Of a stretch of 27,633 nucleotides of DNA, positions 10,101 to 19,388 are shown piece by piece; positions within the stretch are counted from its first letter, which is position 1; each line of letters opens with the position of its first letter. This DNA is from Chalciporus piperatus (taxonomy: Eukaryota > Basidiomycota > Agaricomycetes > Boletales > Boletaceae), in the NCBI GenBank assembly GCA_038093975.1, contig JBBPTG010000297.1, forward strand, positions 1 to 27,633. The letters are read 5' to 3'. The position numbers and the translations under genes are program-made. A model generated the notes under the pieces. That model made no database searches. It saw nothing but the letters and a program-made list of their open reading frames with translations, and was not told the DNA's origin.

Positions 10101-10823
10101 ACAAAGTTTCTACAAAAAAAAGCGCCAGCTCAACAACTCGTAGCATGGTTAAAAGACAAGGAAACCGCGAAATTTATGATACCAGCCCTCTACCAACCTC
10201 GTAGCCTTATACCTTCATGTGTCTGGAAGGCATCACCTTCAACAACAAACGGTAATGAGCAAGCACATCGGAACATAAATAGAGATGGGATTGGACTCAC
10301 CCTCCTTGGTGGTATCATGCGAGGACAGCAACACGACATGCGAACAATGTCTGGAATTGATCTTCATGTTCAGCATGGAATCAATCAGAGAGACACAACA
10401 GCTACCCATACATTTCGCGCAACACGCGCGATGACCCGGACAGGTAAGGCAAATATACTTGCATGTTCAACAAAGGCTGAGGAGGATGTAGTTCGTGTCC
10501 AACAGCGTCAGCATGACAAACGACAGAGGCGCAAAGCAAAGCGCATACAACAGCTAGAGAATACCTTGACGAGCACTGGTGCTATCTCCCCTCCACTCCT
10601 AGAACATAATCCACGAACAGCACCACCGACGACAGACACTAGACCTCGTGACACGAGAATAACGACATACAGCACACTAACTGACGCACTGGATATCAAC
10701 ATTCATGGTAAACCGGAAGGCGCAATCAACATACATAGAACACACGAACCGCTAACACTCCCAATATATGATTCGAAGTCGCACTGTAGCAAATACAGCG
10801 AACTATTGGGGGCGCTGGGATGA
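7174..10823 (+). CDS. MULE-like DDE transposase-type protein, intact, 8 exons (1091 aa)
   Basis: Exons 7174-8086, 8147-8519, 8569-8774, 8827-9255, 9308-9544, 9606-9770, 9819-10091 and 10144-10823 splice in frame (3276 nt). Residues about 20-190 are a Ser/Thr/Pro/Phe repeat region. A Cys-rich part follows (CSKLRTTCRGLRYC; later CHGCLEL...CSNRSS), probably zinc-binding. The catalytic core fits the Mutator/IS256 type: D696 in SIDTSFKRV, D767 in VVADGHRGQ, a C-x2-H block (C815/H818 in CIVHFKRN) and E904 in NGNEQAHRNINRDG. D2-to-E spacing is about 136 residues with the C/H motif between, as in MULEs. The C-terminal tail is basic and Gln/Arg-rich. No stop or frameshift is present, so it may be a recently active element or a retained gene. 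No terminal inverted repeats could be assigned by eye. The start could also be the ATG at 7234. Confidence 0.7.
7250..7760 (+). repeat. Degenerate tandem repeat coding for S/T/P/F-rich N-terminus
   Basis: The DNA repeats variants of a 21-bp unit such as ACCCTCTACCTCGTCGCTTG, most regular at about 7425-7515, encoding S-S-(F/L)-A-P-S-T heptads. It causes long shadow frames on the other strand. Its role is unknown; it looks like an expandable disordered linker. Confidence 0.7.
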
Positions 10824-10832
10824 TGGGCGCGA

Positions 10833-10915
10833 GCGAAGGAGACGGTGAACGAGGAGTGAAGGAGACGGTGAACGAGGACCCAGTGACCGAGGAGCGAAGG
10901 AGATGGTGACCGAGG
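10833..10915 (+). repeat. 23-bp imperfect tandem repeat just after the MULE-like gene
   Basis: GCGAAGGAGACGGTGAACGA-type units start at 10833, 10856 and 10894, with a partial unit at 10879-10893. The array begins 10 bp after the stop codon at 10821-10823. It is GC-rich and unlike the A-rich coding end before it. Confidence 0.7.
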
Positions 10916-10964
10916 CCTGACGAGCGCTACTGGTGGTGATGACCACGGCGGAGGCATAGAGGCA

Positions 10965-10970
10965 AGGGGA
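10965..10970. repeat. Target site duplication AGGGGA, left
   Basis: It lies immediately outside the left end (TATGGCGG) of the foldback element and is identical to 11660-11665 on the right. Confidence 0.75.
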
Positions 10971-11236
10971 TATGGCGGTCCAAGTGCACAAAAATTCCCG
11001 CGCGCACTTTTCGATGTCGCGCGCACTATTTGGAGGAGCGCGCACTTTTTTTTTGAGTAGTCCATTACATTGTAGTAGTATTTCTCAGTAATATCTACTA
11101 GTAGTACTACCATTACTCCTAGTACTTAGATTGACTTGGTACATTATCCGTAATATGAAGGCCAAAATGACGGGTTTCGACTCTTCAACCAGACCGTGGG
11201 AATCTATTGACTTATGAAGGCATCCCCGTCACCTCA
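10971..11236 (+). repeat. Left arm of the foldback element
   Basis: It pairs with 11394-11659 base by base (positions sum to 22630). Mismatches seen are one in the second GCGCGCAC region and four close to the inner end, so identity is about 98 percent. Confidence 0.85.
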
Positions 11237-11393
11237 ACATAGACTACTCCTTGGAATGTCTTCCTGACGTTGTTCGCAATACCCATGCAAGGTCCTCGAC
11301 TTAAATAGCATCTCAGGACCATCCATGCATGTAGGCATTTTCAAAAGCCGAGTGAGCCAACAGAATCATTATCCAGGAGGAAAGTCTGAGCAA

Positions 11394-11659
11394 TGATGTG
11401 ATGGGAATGCCTTCATAAGTCAATAGATTCTCACGGTCTGGTTGAAGAGTCGAAACCCGTCATTTTGGCCTTCATATTACGGATAATGTACCAAGTCAAT
11501 CTAAGTACTAGGAGTAATGGTAGTACTACTAGTAGATATTACTGAGAAATACTACTACAATGTAATGGACTACTCAAAAAAAAAGTGCGCGCTCCTCCAA
11601 ATAGTGCGCGCTACATCGAAAAGTGCGCGCGGGAATTTTTGTGCACTTGGACCGCCATA
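11394..11659 (-). repeat. Right arm of the foldback element
   Basis: Inverted copy of 10971-11236, including the run of nine A's that matches the run of nine T's in the left arm. Confidence 0.85.
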
Positions 11660-11665
11660 AGGGGA
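11660..11665. repeat. Target site duplication AGGGGA, right
   Basis: Identical to 10965-10970. The joined flanks also show a short direct repeat around the target (GGCATAG.GGCAA on both sides). Confidence 0.75.
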
Positions 11666-11854
11666 AGGCATAGGGCAAACCCCATGGGGGGGCATGGGGG
11701 ATGGTGGTGGTCGAGGAACAAGAGTGATGCGGTGTTATAAAAACAGAAAATAACGTTAGTAACCAAACAAGAAAAAATAATGCCGCCTAGTCACCGCGGG
11801 TGTTTGAGGTCCCTCGGACACAATTAAGATGACCATGCTGGTACCTGGAAATCG

Positions 11855-11898
11855 TTAGCCGATAAAACCTCCGAGTGGTAACAAGCGACACAGAACTC
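11855..11898 (+). repeat. Dispersed repeat remnant, copy 2
   Basis: 11855-11889 matches the reverse complement of 5043-5077 with 3 mismatches in 35. 11883-11898 is identical to 4899-4914. Confidence 0.55.
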
Positions 11899-12584
11899 AG
11901 CTGTAACGTCAAGTTAAGGCAATGATGCCAATGAGCATCCAAGAAGGCTAAACACGGACAGTGTTGGTGCAATGGGAACTCGCCCCCTCACGGCGTCAGC
12001 CTGACGCTCGACCGAACCACCCCAGGTCGGCCGACATCCTAATCCTCTAGCGCATGCAGAGCGAAAAAGGCACCTATGGCGCGCCACGCGGACACCTTGA
12101 CTGCCAATAGTTGGAAATGGAACCTCGGTAAGCGCGTCGCTCTGGCAGTGACCGCGTGTCTAGCGAGACTGGTAGAAGCGGCTAGTACTTACTAGTACTA
12201 CAACAGTTCGCGAAACGGTGGGTCCACTCGCTTGACCCAGCGCTCGCCGCCGGTTTCAAGAACCCACGTTGCGCACGAAGGGCCATGCGAGGCCTCCCGA
12301 ATCTGACTAAGTTGATAGAAGTAAGCATGTTCTGACTCGCCTGAGTGAAATTTCAGGATCTTAGCAGGTTTTCGACTGCATATGTGCACCGAATGGTTGA
12401 TTAAATAAATTTAATTGGGACGCACCCCAGCGACCACTGGTGCTGCGGACCGCTTGGCACCGGGGATCCTCCTCGCAGTGTCAACCTTCTGATCAACTGA
12501 TGCTACTACATCAATGTTACTATCAATGTACATCACAAATACTGCCCCAAGAAACCCACGTTTGTGTGGTCCGTACCTTTTTGA

Positions 12585-12608
12585 ATGGTCATATGGTCAT
12601 ATGGTCAT
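12585..12608 (+). repeat. Microsatellite (ATGGTCAT)x3
   Basis: Three exact copies of an 8-bp unit, giving overlapping CATATG palindromes. Confidence 0.85.
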
Positions 12609-12977
12609 ATGGCGTGCGACATGGAGTTGAACGTTTACAAGGTGGATGATGCGAACTTTGAAGTTACAAATCTGGCATCTTTTCAACGATGTAGTTCAAA
12701 CATCATATCGCCGTCAAGGATACGAGGACTGTAAATTTGTGAGAGCTGGATCAACGACAACTACGATGCTCATCTCGAACTTGTCTTTTCGTCTTGAACG
12801 TTTGCGGATGGCCATCCATACCTTCGGACCGGGCCGAATCGCCGTTCATGAAGGTGGCGGTGCCACACCATTTCCCCACATCGGTCTCCCTGAACGAGCT
12901 GTTGAACTTTCCCAGTGCCAACGACGGTCTCCACAGATTTCCCATCTTGCATATTTTCTACCGCTCTGAAAGTGCCA

Positions 12978-14022
12978 ATGGACGTATTGTCCCATTTCGG
13001 AGGGCTTGACGAACTGATCCAGGTTACTTACCAAGGTTTTGACCGTTTCGTTGTCCTTTCCAAGGTCAATGATTATGCATGGACGGTTTATCTCGGATTG
13101 AAGGGTCGGGAGGGAAGGTGGTGGCGAGGATCATGGTCAGCGCAGGACATCATCAAGCTCGTCGTTCGTCCAATGCCACATTTCGAACAACTGACACCCA
13201 TTTCACCGACACGTTGACCGCCGCTGTCCTGCAGGGTTCAAAACCAAGCTCTCAAGTACTCGAGAATTTCGCAAACAAGCTGACCGAAGCGTTCGTGAAC
13301 GGTGAGCTTTCTGTCGGCGACTGGACACCCGACGAAGGGGCAGAGATAAATGTGAATTCGTCTCGATTCTGATTCATGACTCTCAATGAACGACGGTATG
13401 TGTAGCTCACGTTGGGATCCACATCGAAGAAACTGCTGCACGTTGCCTTGGTCGAGCTGTCTCCCAAAGAAGCAGCGTCTCATGCGACGACCCTCCTCAC
13501 TGAAGTATGGGACTTGAAACATTCACCCGGGCACGATAATGACAGTTGACAAAGATAGCTCTTCAAGCCCAATCTCGTGGGTGTCGACTGAACCCACCAA
13601 CGTTCTCCGCCACCGCCACCACAGCGTCAGGGCCATCCAACACTAGTTCAGGTATGTCTCATAGATCACACAGCCAACTCCGGGATAATACTTCGGATCT
13701 ATCGAAGCCCCAAAGAAGAAAGCCCGTGTACCCGAGCCTGCGGCGCCTTCACCAGTAGACAATGAAGCCCAACGGAAAATCAAGTCATTGGAAGCGGAAC
13801 TTGCGCAAGCCAAGGCAGCTAAAGAAGCCAAGTCTAAATCACCATCAGGGGAGCCAGATCCGAGTAATTGCAAACCTTTCCAACTTCGCTCGACCCTGAC
13901 TCTGTGCCTTCCAAACAGGGCTCGCGGTTTCTGCTCGCCCACCAAAAGGGGCATCCTTGGCGAATCCACACAAAAAGGCGAGGAAATACCAGGCTGTGGA
14001 ATTTGCGAGCGACGAGGAGTAA
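12978..14022 (+). CDS. XRCC4-like non-homologous end-joining protein (252 aa), tentative
   Basis: Six exons join in frame: 12978-13163, 13235-13351, 13406-13504, 13555-13651, 13708-13863 and 13919-14022 (759 nt). The head region shows LIQVTYQGFDRFVVLS, WTVYLGLKG, RWWRGSWSAQDIIKLV, a helix FANKLTEAFVNGEL, then LTLGSTSKKLLHVALVEL followed by a helix ending EIALQAQSRGCRL. This order resembles the XRCC4 head (beta strands with a W-T/W-R-G motif, then FRLGS..L) and its exit into a coiled coil. Residues about 185-205 are a short coiled-coil-like segment (IKSLEAELAQAKAAKEA). Basic NLS-like patches precede it (APKKKARV) and lie near the end (PHKKARKY), and the tail is acidic. XRCC4/Lif1 holds DNA ligase IV at double-strand breaks in the nucleus. 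At 252 aa it is shorter than human XRCC4 (336). The assignment rests on pattern memory, not alignment; XLF is the main alternative. Confidence 0.5.
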
Positions 14023-14451
14023 TCACAAGCATCTCGGGCTTATCAATTTTATATTCATAGATTCATGGGGGATAGACTCAGATCAGACATAGCCCCTGCC
14101 CCTGACTGCGGCGAATCATCAGGTTGTTTCCGATGTGTTTCCAGGATCACTGCGATACGATTGACTTGCCAACGTGCGACGTTTGTGCGGGATATCCTCG
14201 TGTACTATACATAGAGATGACTGTATACGACAAGGTTTCCACCGCAGTCGTCGTACTTAGCGATGTCAGATGGTTTTTTTCGGGACACTTGTGATGGTGG
14301 CCAATGAAAGCCGGCGAGCTTGTATCCGACCAAGACTTGACCCGGCACCCGAAATAGGATGGTGAAATGATGGCAGCCCCGTTACACGTTTACAACAACC
14401 ACATTGAATTCCCCACTTTCTAGTCCCCAATACCCTTGACCTGAGACCACC
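14023..14451. other. Intergenic region, promoter of the guanylyltransferase gene
   Basis: About 430 bp between two plus-strand genes. No gene, repeat or RNA is recognised; pyrimidine-rich tracts (CCCCACTTTC, CCACCATG) lie just before the ATG at 14452. Confidence 0.4.
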
Positions 14452-16172
14452 ATGTCTTCCTTTCCTCGTACCCTGCCCACCCAGGGAGATACCAGCGTTA
14501 ATACGCTTAGCGTTGAGGCAATGTTCACCCAAATATTGGGCGCAGTACAAAAATCAGTGCGTTAGTGGTCCCTGGCAAAAGAATCGACTGACGTGGGCCA
14601 CGCTTCGTAGCACGTCGAGATATCCGAGCTTCGTCAAGAATGCGCCGACCTAAAACTCGCCAATGAGAGTCTTGAAAGACAGATCAAAGAGGGTCTGCAG
14701 GTATGTCTTATATGAGTAACCGTAATACATTCGCCTCACACCCTGCTTTACTTCACAGAACAATCACGTTAACGGAAATCGTATCCCTGGTACACCTGGC
14801 TTTATGACACCAGTACCCGGAAGCCCTAAACTCTATGCAAAGTCCCCTTTCCTATCGCCCCATAACATTCCTTCACTTTCGGTCACATCTTCACTTCCCG
14901 TTCCATCTCCGCTCGGAGACAAAGCTGTTACTGTCAAGCCATGTACGCATCGTGATATCCCCGGATTCTATGTCGTCATTCCTGCTGGAGGGGCCGGCAC
15001 TCGCCTTTGGCCATTATCCCGCGAAGACCATCCAAAGTTTCTCCTAGACCTTACTCTGAAAGGAAGGTCGTTGATCCAAGCAACCTGGGACCGGTTGCTA
15101 CCCCTTTCCTCTTCCCTTCGCACCACTGTTGTTGCCGGACCAAGCCACATCAAGTCCATCCACGAACAGCTACCTGAACTTCTCGCAGACAACCTTTTCT
15201 GTGAGCCTGGCCCGAAAGATTCCATGGCAGCCATTGGCCTCGCTGCTGCTGTTCTTGCCAAACGGGACCCAAACGCAATCATCGGATCGTTTGCTGCCGA
15301 CCACATGATCTCCGGCGATGATGCGTTCCTGTCGGCGATTGCTGAAGCAGTTGAAGTGGCGAAATCAGACTATCTCGTCACAATAGGTATTGCGCCATCA
15401 CACCCGTCGACTGGATTTGGTTACATCTGTCTCGGAGAAAACCTTGGCATGAAGGAGGCACCTAATGCGAGACTCGTGTCAAACTTCAAGGAGAAGCCTG
15501 ATGCTCGCACTGCCGCAGGTTACATCGGGACTGGTATCTATCGATGGAACGCAGGCATGTTCGTGACAAAAGCTACCGTATTGATGGACCTCTTGAAGGA
15601 TCACAAGCCTGATCTATACGATGGGCTGCAAAAAATTGCCAATGTTTGGAGCAACGAGGCAGAACGTCAAGCAGTCTTGGCTAAAGTGTGGCCCGGCCTT
15701 GAGAAGATCGCAATCGATCACGCCGTTGCAGAGCCAGCGGCTGCCATAGGCAAAGTGGCCGTCGTACCAGCGACTTTTGGTACGTTGCGATCTGAGCGGA
15801 TCAAAGAATGTCTCTGACAAGTTTCCAATCAGGTTGGGACGACGTTGGAGACTTCTCTTCTCTCGCAGATCTTCTGCCTGCGGAATCCAATCAGCCGCGC
15901 ATACTGGGGGATGGTAGTTTGGGTGGGTCTTTGGGTCCTTATTTGATATTACGCCCCAACTCATTGGCGCTGTTTCCGCAGTTCTCACCGAGCAAGTCGC
16001 GGGCGGTATTGTCGTGCCTGGCTCAGGACGTTTGATTGCCTGTCTTGGAGTCGACGATCTGGTTATCGTTGATATGCCGGACACCCTCCTTGTCACGACT
16101 CGGGCGCGTTCTCAGGAAGTGAAGCGATTGGTCAAGAAATGCAGTGACGCAGGTTGGAAGAAATTGCTTTGA
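14452..16172 (+). CDS. Bacterial-type mannose-1-phosphate guanylyltransferase with N-terminal extension (498 aa)
   Basis: Exons 14452-14556, 14611-14700, 14759-15779, 15833-15922 and 15982-16172 give 1497 nt. The ATG is in a strong CACCATGTC context. The predicted reaction is mannose-1-phosphate + GTP to GDP-mannose + PPi, which feeds cytosolic glycosylation and wall mannan precursors. Residues about 1-135 form an extension with a short coiled coil (residues about 38-65) and a Ser/Pro-rich linker. The catalytic domain begins with PAGGAGTRLWPLSR (140-153) and PKFL, followed by EPGPKDSMAAIGLAAA, GSFAADHMI, HPSTGFGYI, FKEKPD, YRWNAGMF, IDHAVAE and GWDDVGDFSSLADLL, ending with GRLIACLGVDDLVIVD and LLVTTRAR. 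The wording of these blocks is what I know from actinobacterial ManC-type enzymes, not from the fungal Psa1/GMPPB type with its left-handed beta-helix. The frame is intact and has four fungal-type introns. Confidence 0.85.
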
Positions 16173-16792
16173 GCGCCAGGACTCTAATGAGCACATGACA
16201 ATCATTTCGTTCTTGGATGACAACATTCCCCCCACATTCTTCCAATCGACTTTTTTTGCTTCTGGTCTTTCGCGTGTACCCTCGTACATTCTTGTATTCG
16301 GTCGTTATATCGTATCATTCTTGCACGGTTTGCTAATGTTTACCTGGACTCGTTTCATTAGGTTGGCATAACTATTACCCTCGTTCCTGTACATACTCAC
16401 AACTTCTCAATGAAACTCTTCTCTGCATATTACAGTGTTGGATAAATTGTAAGTCGTAGGATAAAGGAAGCCCCCTCGAACCTCTGATGACCGGGGCAGC
16501 TGGTGTCTGAATGACGGTTTTGGCAGCGTTCAGCCAGTCATGTGCTGAGAGGAGGATCATCAAAACATGCCTTGCTAGTATATCTGTAGTCTTCACAGAT
16601 TTGTCCAGTCCATACGGAACATGCTTGTAACGATGTGATATATCCAAATCAAAAAACAAAAGATTTCCTTGAATCCCGATCCCCCATACAGGTATGTCGT
16701 AACTCTCTTTAAGTTTAAGTACACTTTCGAACGAATGGTATGTTGGTTCCTATTGGCTGAAACGAACGGCCTGAGTGTCGCCGGGATACAAG
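16173..16792. other. Intergenic region between convergent genes
   Basis: About 620 bp between the stop codons of the convergent guanylyltransferase and crinkler genes, so mainly 3' UTRs and terminators. No gene or repeat is supported. The small frames on both strands carry no motif. Confidence 0.4.
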
Positions 16793-19388
16793 TCACCTTG
16801 AGTCACCCCTATCCGCGGTCGACCTGATGTAATCCAGCATAAAAATGTCGTGAGTCGGCAGGATCTCTTTCCCGTCTTGTGCTTCTGCGGGCCTTTCGAT
16901 CTGGTGACTGACGCCGGCTGGATATCGTGCTGCTTGAATCCTTCCCGCCCAATCAAAGTCGATGATCATGAACCGCGTCTCGTCCGACTTGGACACCATA
17001 ATATTCGTATCCCGAATATCGCCATGGACGAACCCAGCATCGTGAAACATCTTCAGTTTTGCGGCGATGTTGTCGAAGACAGAAGAGGGGAGCGGTTTCT
17101 TGCGGTCGTACAGTGTTTCAAATTCGTCGGGAAGCATGTCCATGACTACCATGAACCAACCACCGGGAATCGTTTCGAACCCTCGTAAGACCGGGGCACA
17201 TTCCAGTGAGGCGAGGTATTGATGGGCTTCGGATGAATAAGCTCGAACGAATTTGATACAGACACGATCGCTTTTGGCTTCAATTCCCCAGAAGATGGGC
17301 TTGTTGAAGTACAACTGTGTCGCGTACTGGAAGTGTTTTTCGGTATCGTGGTGACAACGCGATTTGTAACTCGTTGGGTAAGGGAACATATGAGAGGGAA
17401 CCGGGTGAGAAGTGAGAAGGGGGGTTTCTTGCAGGGTTTCATAATACTCCTTCAGTGTCAGGGTCGCCTTGCGAAAAGCAGCCATATGACGGGCGACAGT
17501 AAGTTGATTGTACGTGTCGGTGGAATGAAAGTGAAACGCAATAGGTGTCGATAGGATTTGTACCGTCGGACGTAGATTCCATGCGGCACCAGCGAACACG
17601 ATGTGTGGCCCTGCAGAATGGAACAATCAGCTTGCCATCAAAGGGTAAAGGGTGCGAGACAAACCGAAAATGGCGAGAAGGAGGCACGGCAGGGGAGACC
17701 TAGGGAATTTGAGAGCGTCTCCTCTCGTCGACTCCAGATAGTACCCTATGGCTTGGAAATATGGCTCAGCTGACGTGTTCCCCGTTTCGTTTTTGAATTC
17801 TGCGATCACGTAACGATGGCCATTGGCGCTAATGTCCGCATCGGTCACGTATCCAGTTTTCGTTTCGGAGATGATGAAGTGAATTTTGTAGGTTTGAAAT
17901 TGGTTGTTGACAGCTGTGACCCGCTGGGGTTCGCCGTCGTACAATGCCGACATGGCTACCGCGAGACGCTGGACAAAGTCGTTGTCCTCAGCTGTTACTT
18001 CGATGGTCTGGCAGTCGTGGACAAACTGGCCAAAAACAGGATGCAACAGGGTTACAGGGATACCGTCCTCGTATTCGCGAGGGCGACCGCAGGGTATAGA
18101 TTTGAGTCGCTGGTCGTCACGCTGTCGTGTGCGAAATGTAGATGGTGTACCGGTGACGGAAGGCTTTTCCTTCCCGGTGGATGCCAGGAATGCTTTACGC
18201 CCGTCTGTAATCGGATCACCGTTCCCTGTATAATGATATGATGATGGAAGAGGTTTCGTTATCTCTGTGATCCTGGTGAGCACAAATCAACATCGTCGTG
18301 ACTTGGCTTACTTTCAGTGAGAGCCTCTACGACAACGCATGGCGTCAAAGTCAAAGGCATGCCATTGAAGGCCTTCTCCACCAACTCGTGCCCTTGCAGG
18401 AGGTGGCCCGATCCTAGAGCACCAAGACACTCGCGGAGAGCTTCTTCATCCATTAAAATCTTGTAGAGGTTTAAGCGATCAAGGGAGATATTGTCAAGAT
18501 CCTCTCCGCAAACCGCTTTGATCGCATTTTTGAGGGCATTAATACTGGCGTTGGCTGATATTTGGACTTCAAACGAGTTTACAGGATCTGCCCCTCGAAT
18601 CCAACAATTAAAAGTCAAAGAGCCGACTGGAAAAGAGATGAACGACCGTTGCGGAAGTTAAGTTTGAATCGTAAGTGCCACATACCGACGATGAGGTGGA
18701 GTTGGTTTCCGGGAGGCGGTGGCGTAAACACATCTGACAACGTTTTCACAGCGCGCAAAGGTTTCCCCAGGCTGGAGATCGTGTGAGTGCCGAGTATATC
18801 GTCCAGGGGATCTTCGTCGTTGTATGGGAGCGAAACTTTGTAGAGAACGAGGTCATTCGCGTCCATATCGAGGAACTTGATGGATTTCTCGTTCTTTACG
18901 ACTTTTTTGAGGTCTCCGACAGCGAGGTGGCTCGAGATGTCGACAAAAAAGACCTTATCGGTCGTGTCACCGCGCACCCAGCAGTTAAGCCTCAAGTTTG
19001 GGACGAGGTCAATTGTTCGCGAATCTGAGGAACAAGGTTGGCTTCAGATGGACAAAAGAATACAGTGATAACGCGCACTAAAACTGGGTGGGCTGACGAC
19101 GATGAGCCACTCCGGCTTCTCAGGGTCTGCGAAAAGCTTGTATAATGGGAAACGTGCGTTGAGCTTCTTTTGACCTTGAGGACTCCACTGATTGAGCTCG
19201 TCTAGGGGGCCATCATGGTCTGGAAGACGGAAGGAGTAGAGCTCGAGCTTATCCGCATCCACATCATGGAACTTGGATTTCTCGATCCTTATGGCTTTTT
19301 TGAGGCCTGCGACATTCATTGTGCTTGAAATCTCGACCGTGAAAATGCTTTCAGCATCTTCACCGCGGACCCAGCATTCGATGTTCAT
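16793..19388 (-). CDS. Crinkler-type protein: three CRN header domains, REase-like domain, kinase domain (793 aa)
   Basis: Exons 19388-19079, 19024-18686, 18626-18312, 18264-17665 and 17610-16793 join in frame (2382 nt). Exons 1, 2 and 3 each encode one crinkler header of the ubiquitin-like type, starting IECWVRGED, RLNCWVRGDT and TFNCWIRGAD, each followed by a (F/V)EI/VDIS strand, LKKAI/LKKVV/LKNAI and L.LY. Headers 2 and 3 have no ATG, so they can only be internal. Exon 4 (residues about 322-521) carries a PD-(D/E)XK-like motif: D465, then E477-F-K479. Exon 5 carries a kinase-like domain: K641 in VCIKFVR, H717-G-D719 with N724 in HGDIRDTNIM, and D739-F-D741 in place of DFG. No signal peptide is seen. 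Crinkler proteins combining headers with REase and kinase domains are known as host-directed or inter-organism effectors in oomycetes and fungi; the target here is unknown. Confidence 0.85.

Larger units (their letters stand above)
10971..11659. mobile_element. Foldback (long inverted repeat) non-autonomous DNA element, 689 bp
   Basis: The ends are perfect inverted repeats (TATGGCGGTCC...GGACCGCCATA) and are flanked by AGGGGA on both sides. Two arms of 266 bp (10971-11236 and 11394-11659) are inverted copies with no indels and only about five mismatches that I can find. A 157-bp unrelated centre separates them. There is no coding capacity, so mobility would need a transposase from elsewhere. 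Each arm has three GCGCGCAC boxes at exact 19-bp spacing (11000, 11019 and 11038 in the left arm; mirror positions in the right), likely subterminal binding sites. A 6-bp duplication does not match the TA of Tc1/mariner, the 8 bp of hAT or the 9 bp of most MULEs, so the superfamily is open. Confidence 0.85.
11666..12977. other. Intergenic region with repeat remnants
   Basis: About 1.3 kb with no convincing gene. It contains the second copy of the dispersed repeat (11855-11898), a G-rich stretch at about 11690-11710, and an 8-bp microsatellite at 12585-12608. Small frames at 12440-12970 on both strands show no motif. The right part must hold the promoter of the XRCC4-like gene and could hide an unrecognised 5' exon. 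Confidence 0.35.

Noticed and set aside
10176..10823. Separate 215-aa gene starting at 10176
   Set aside because: It is the last exon of the MULE-like gene: it contains the catalytic Glu block and joins in frame through the intron 10092-10143.
10703..11113. Minus-strand frames running through the tandem repeat and the left foldback arm
   Set aside because: They cross the boundary of a mobile element and its target duplication, so they cannot be a conserved gene.
12440..12970. Several overlapping frames on both strands upstream of the XRCC4-like gene
   Set aside because: They contradict each other, have no motif, and none could be joined in frame to the exons downstream.
18259..18995. Two separate small crinkler-header genes
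   Set aside because: Neither frame has an ATG before its header, and both join in frame to the neighbouring exons through normal short introns.
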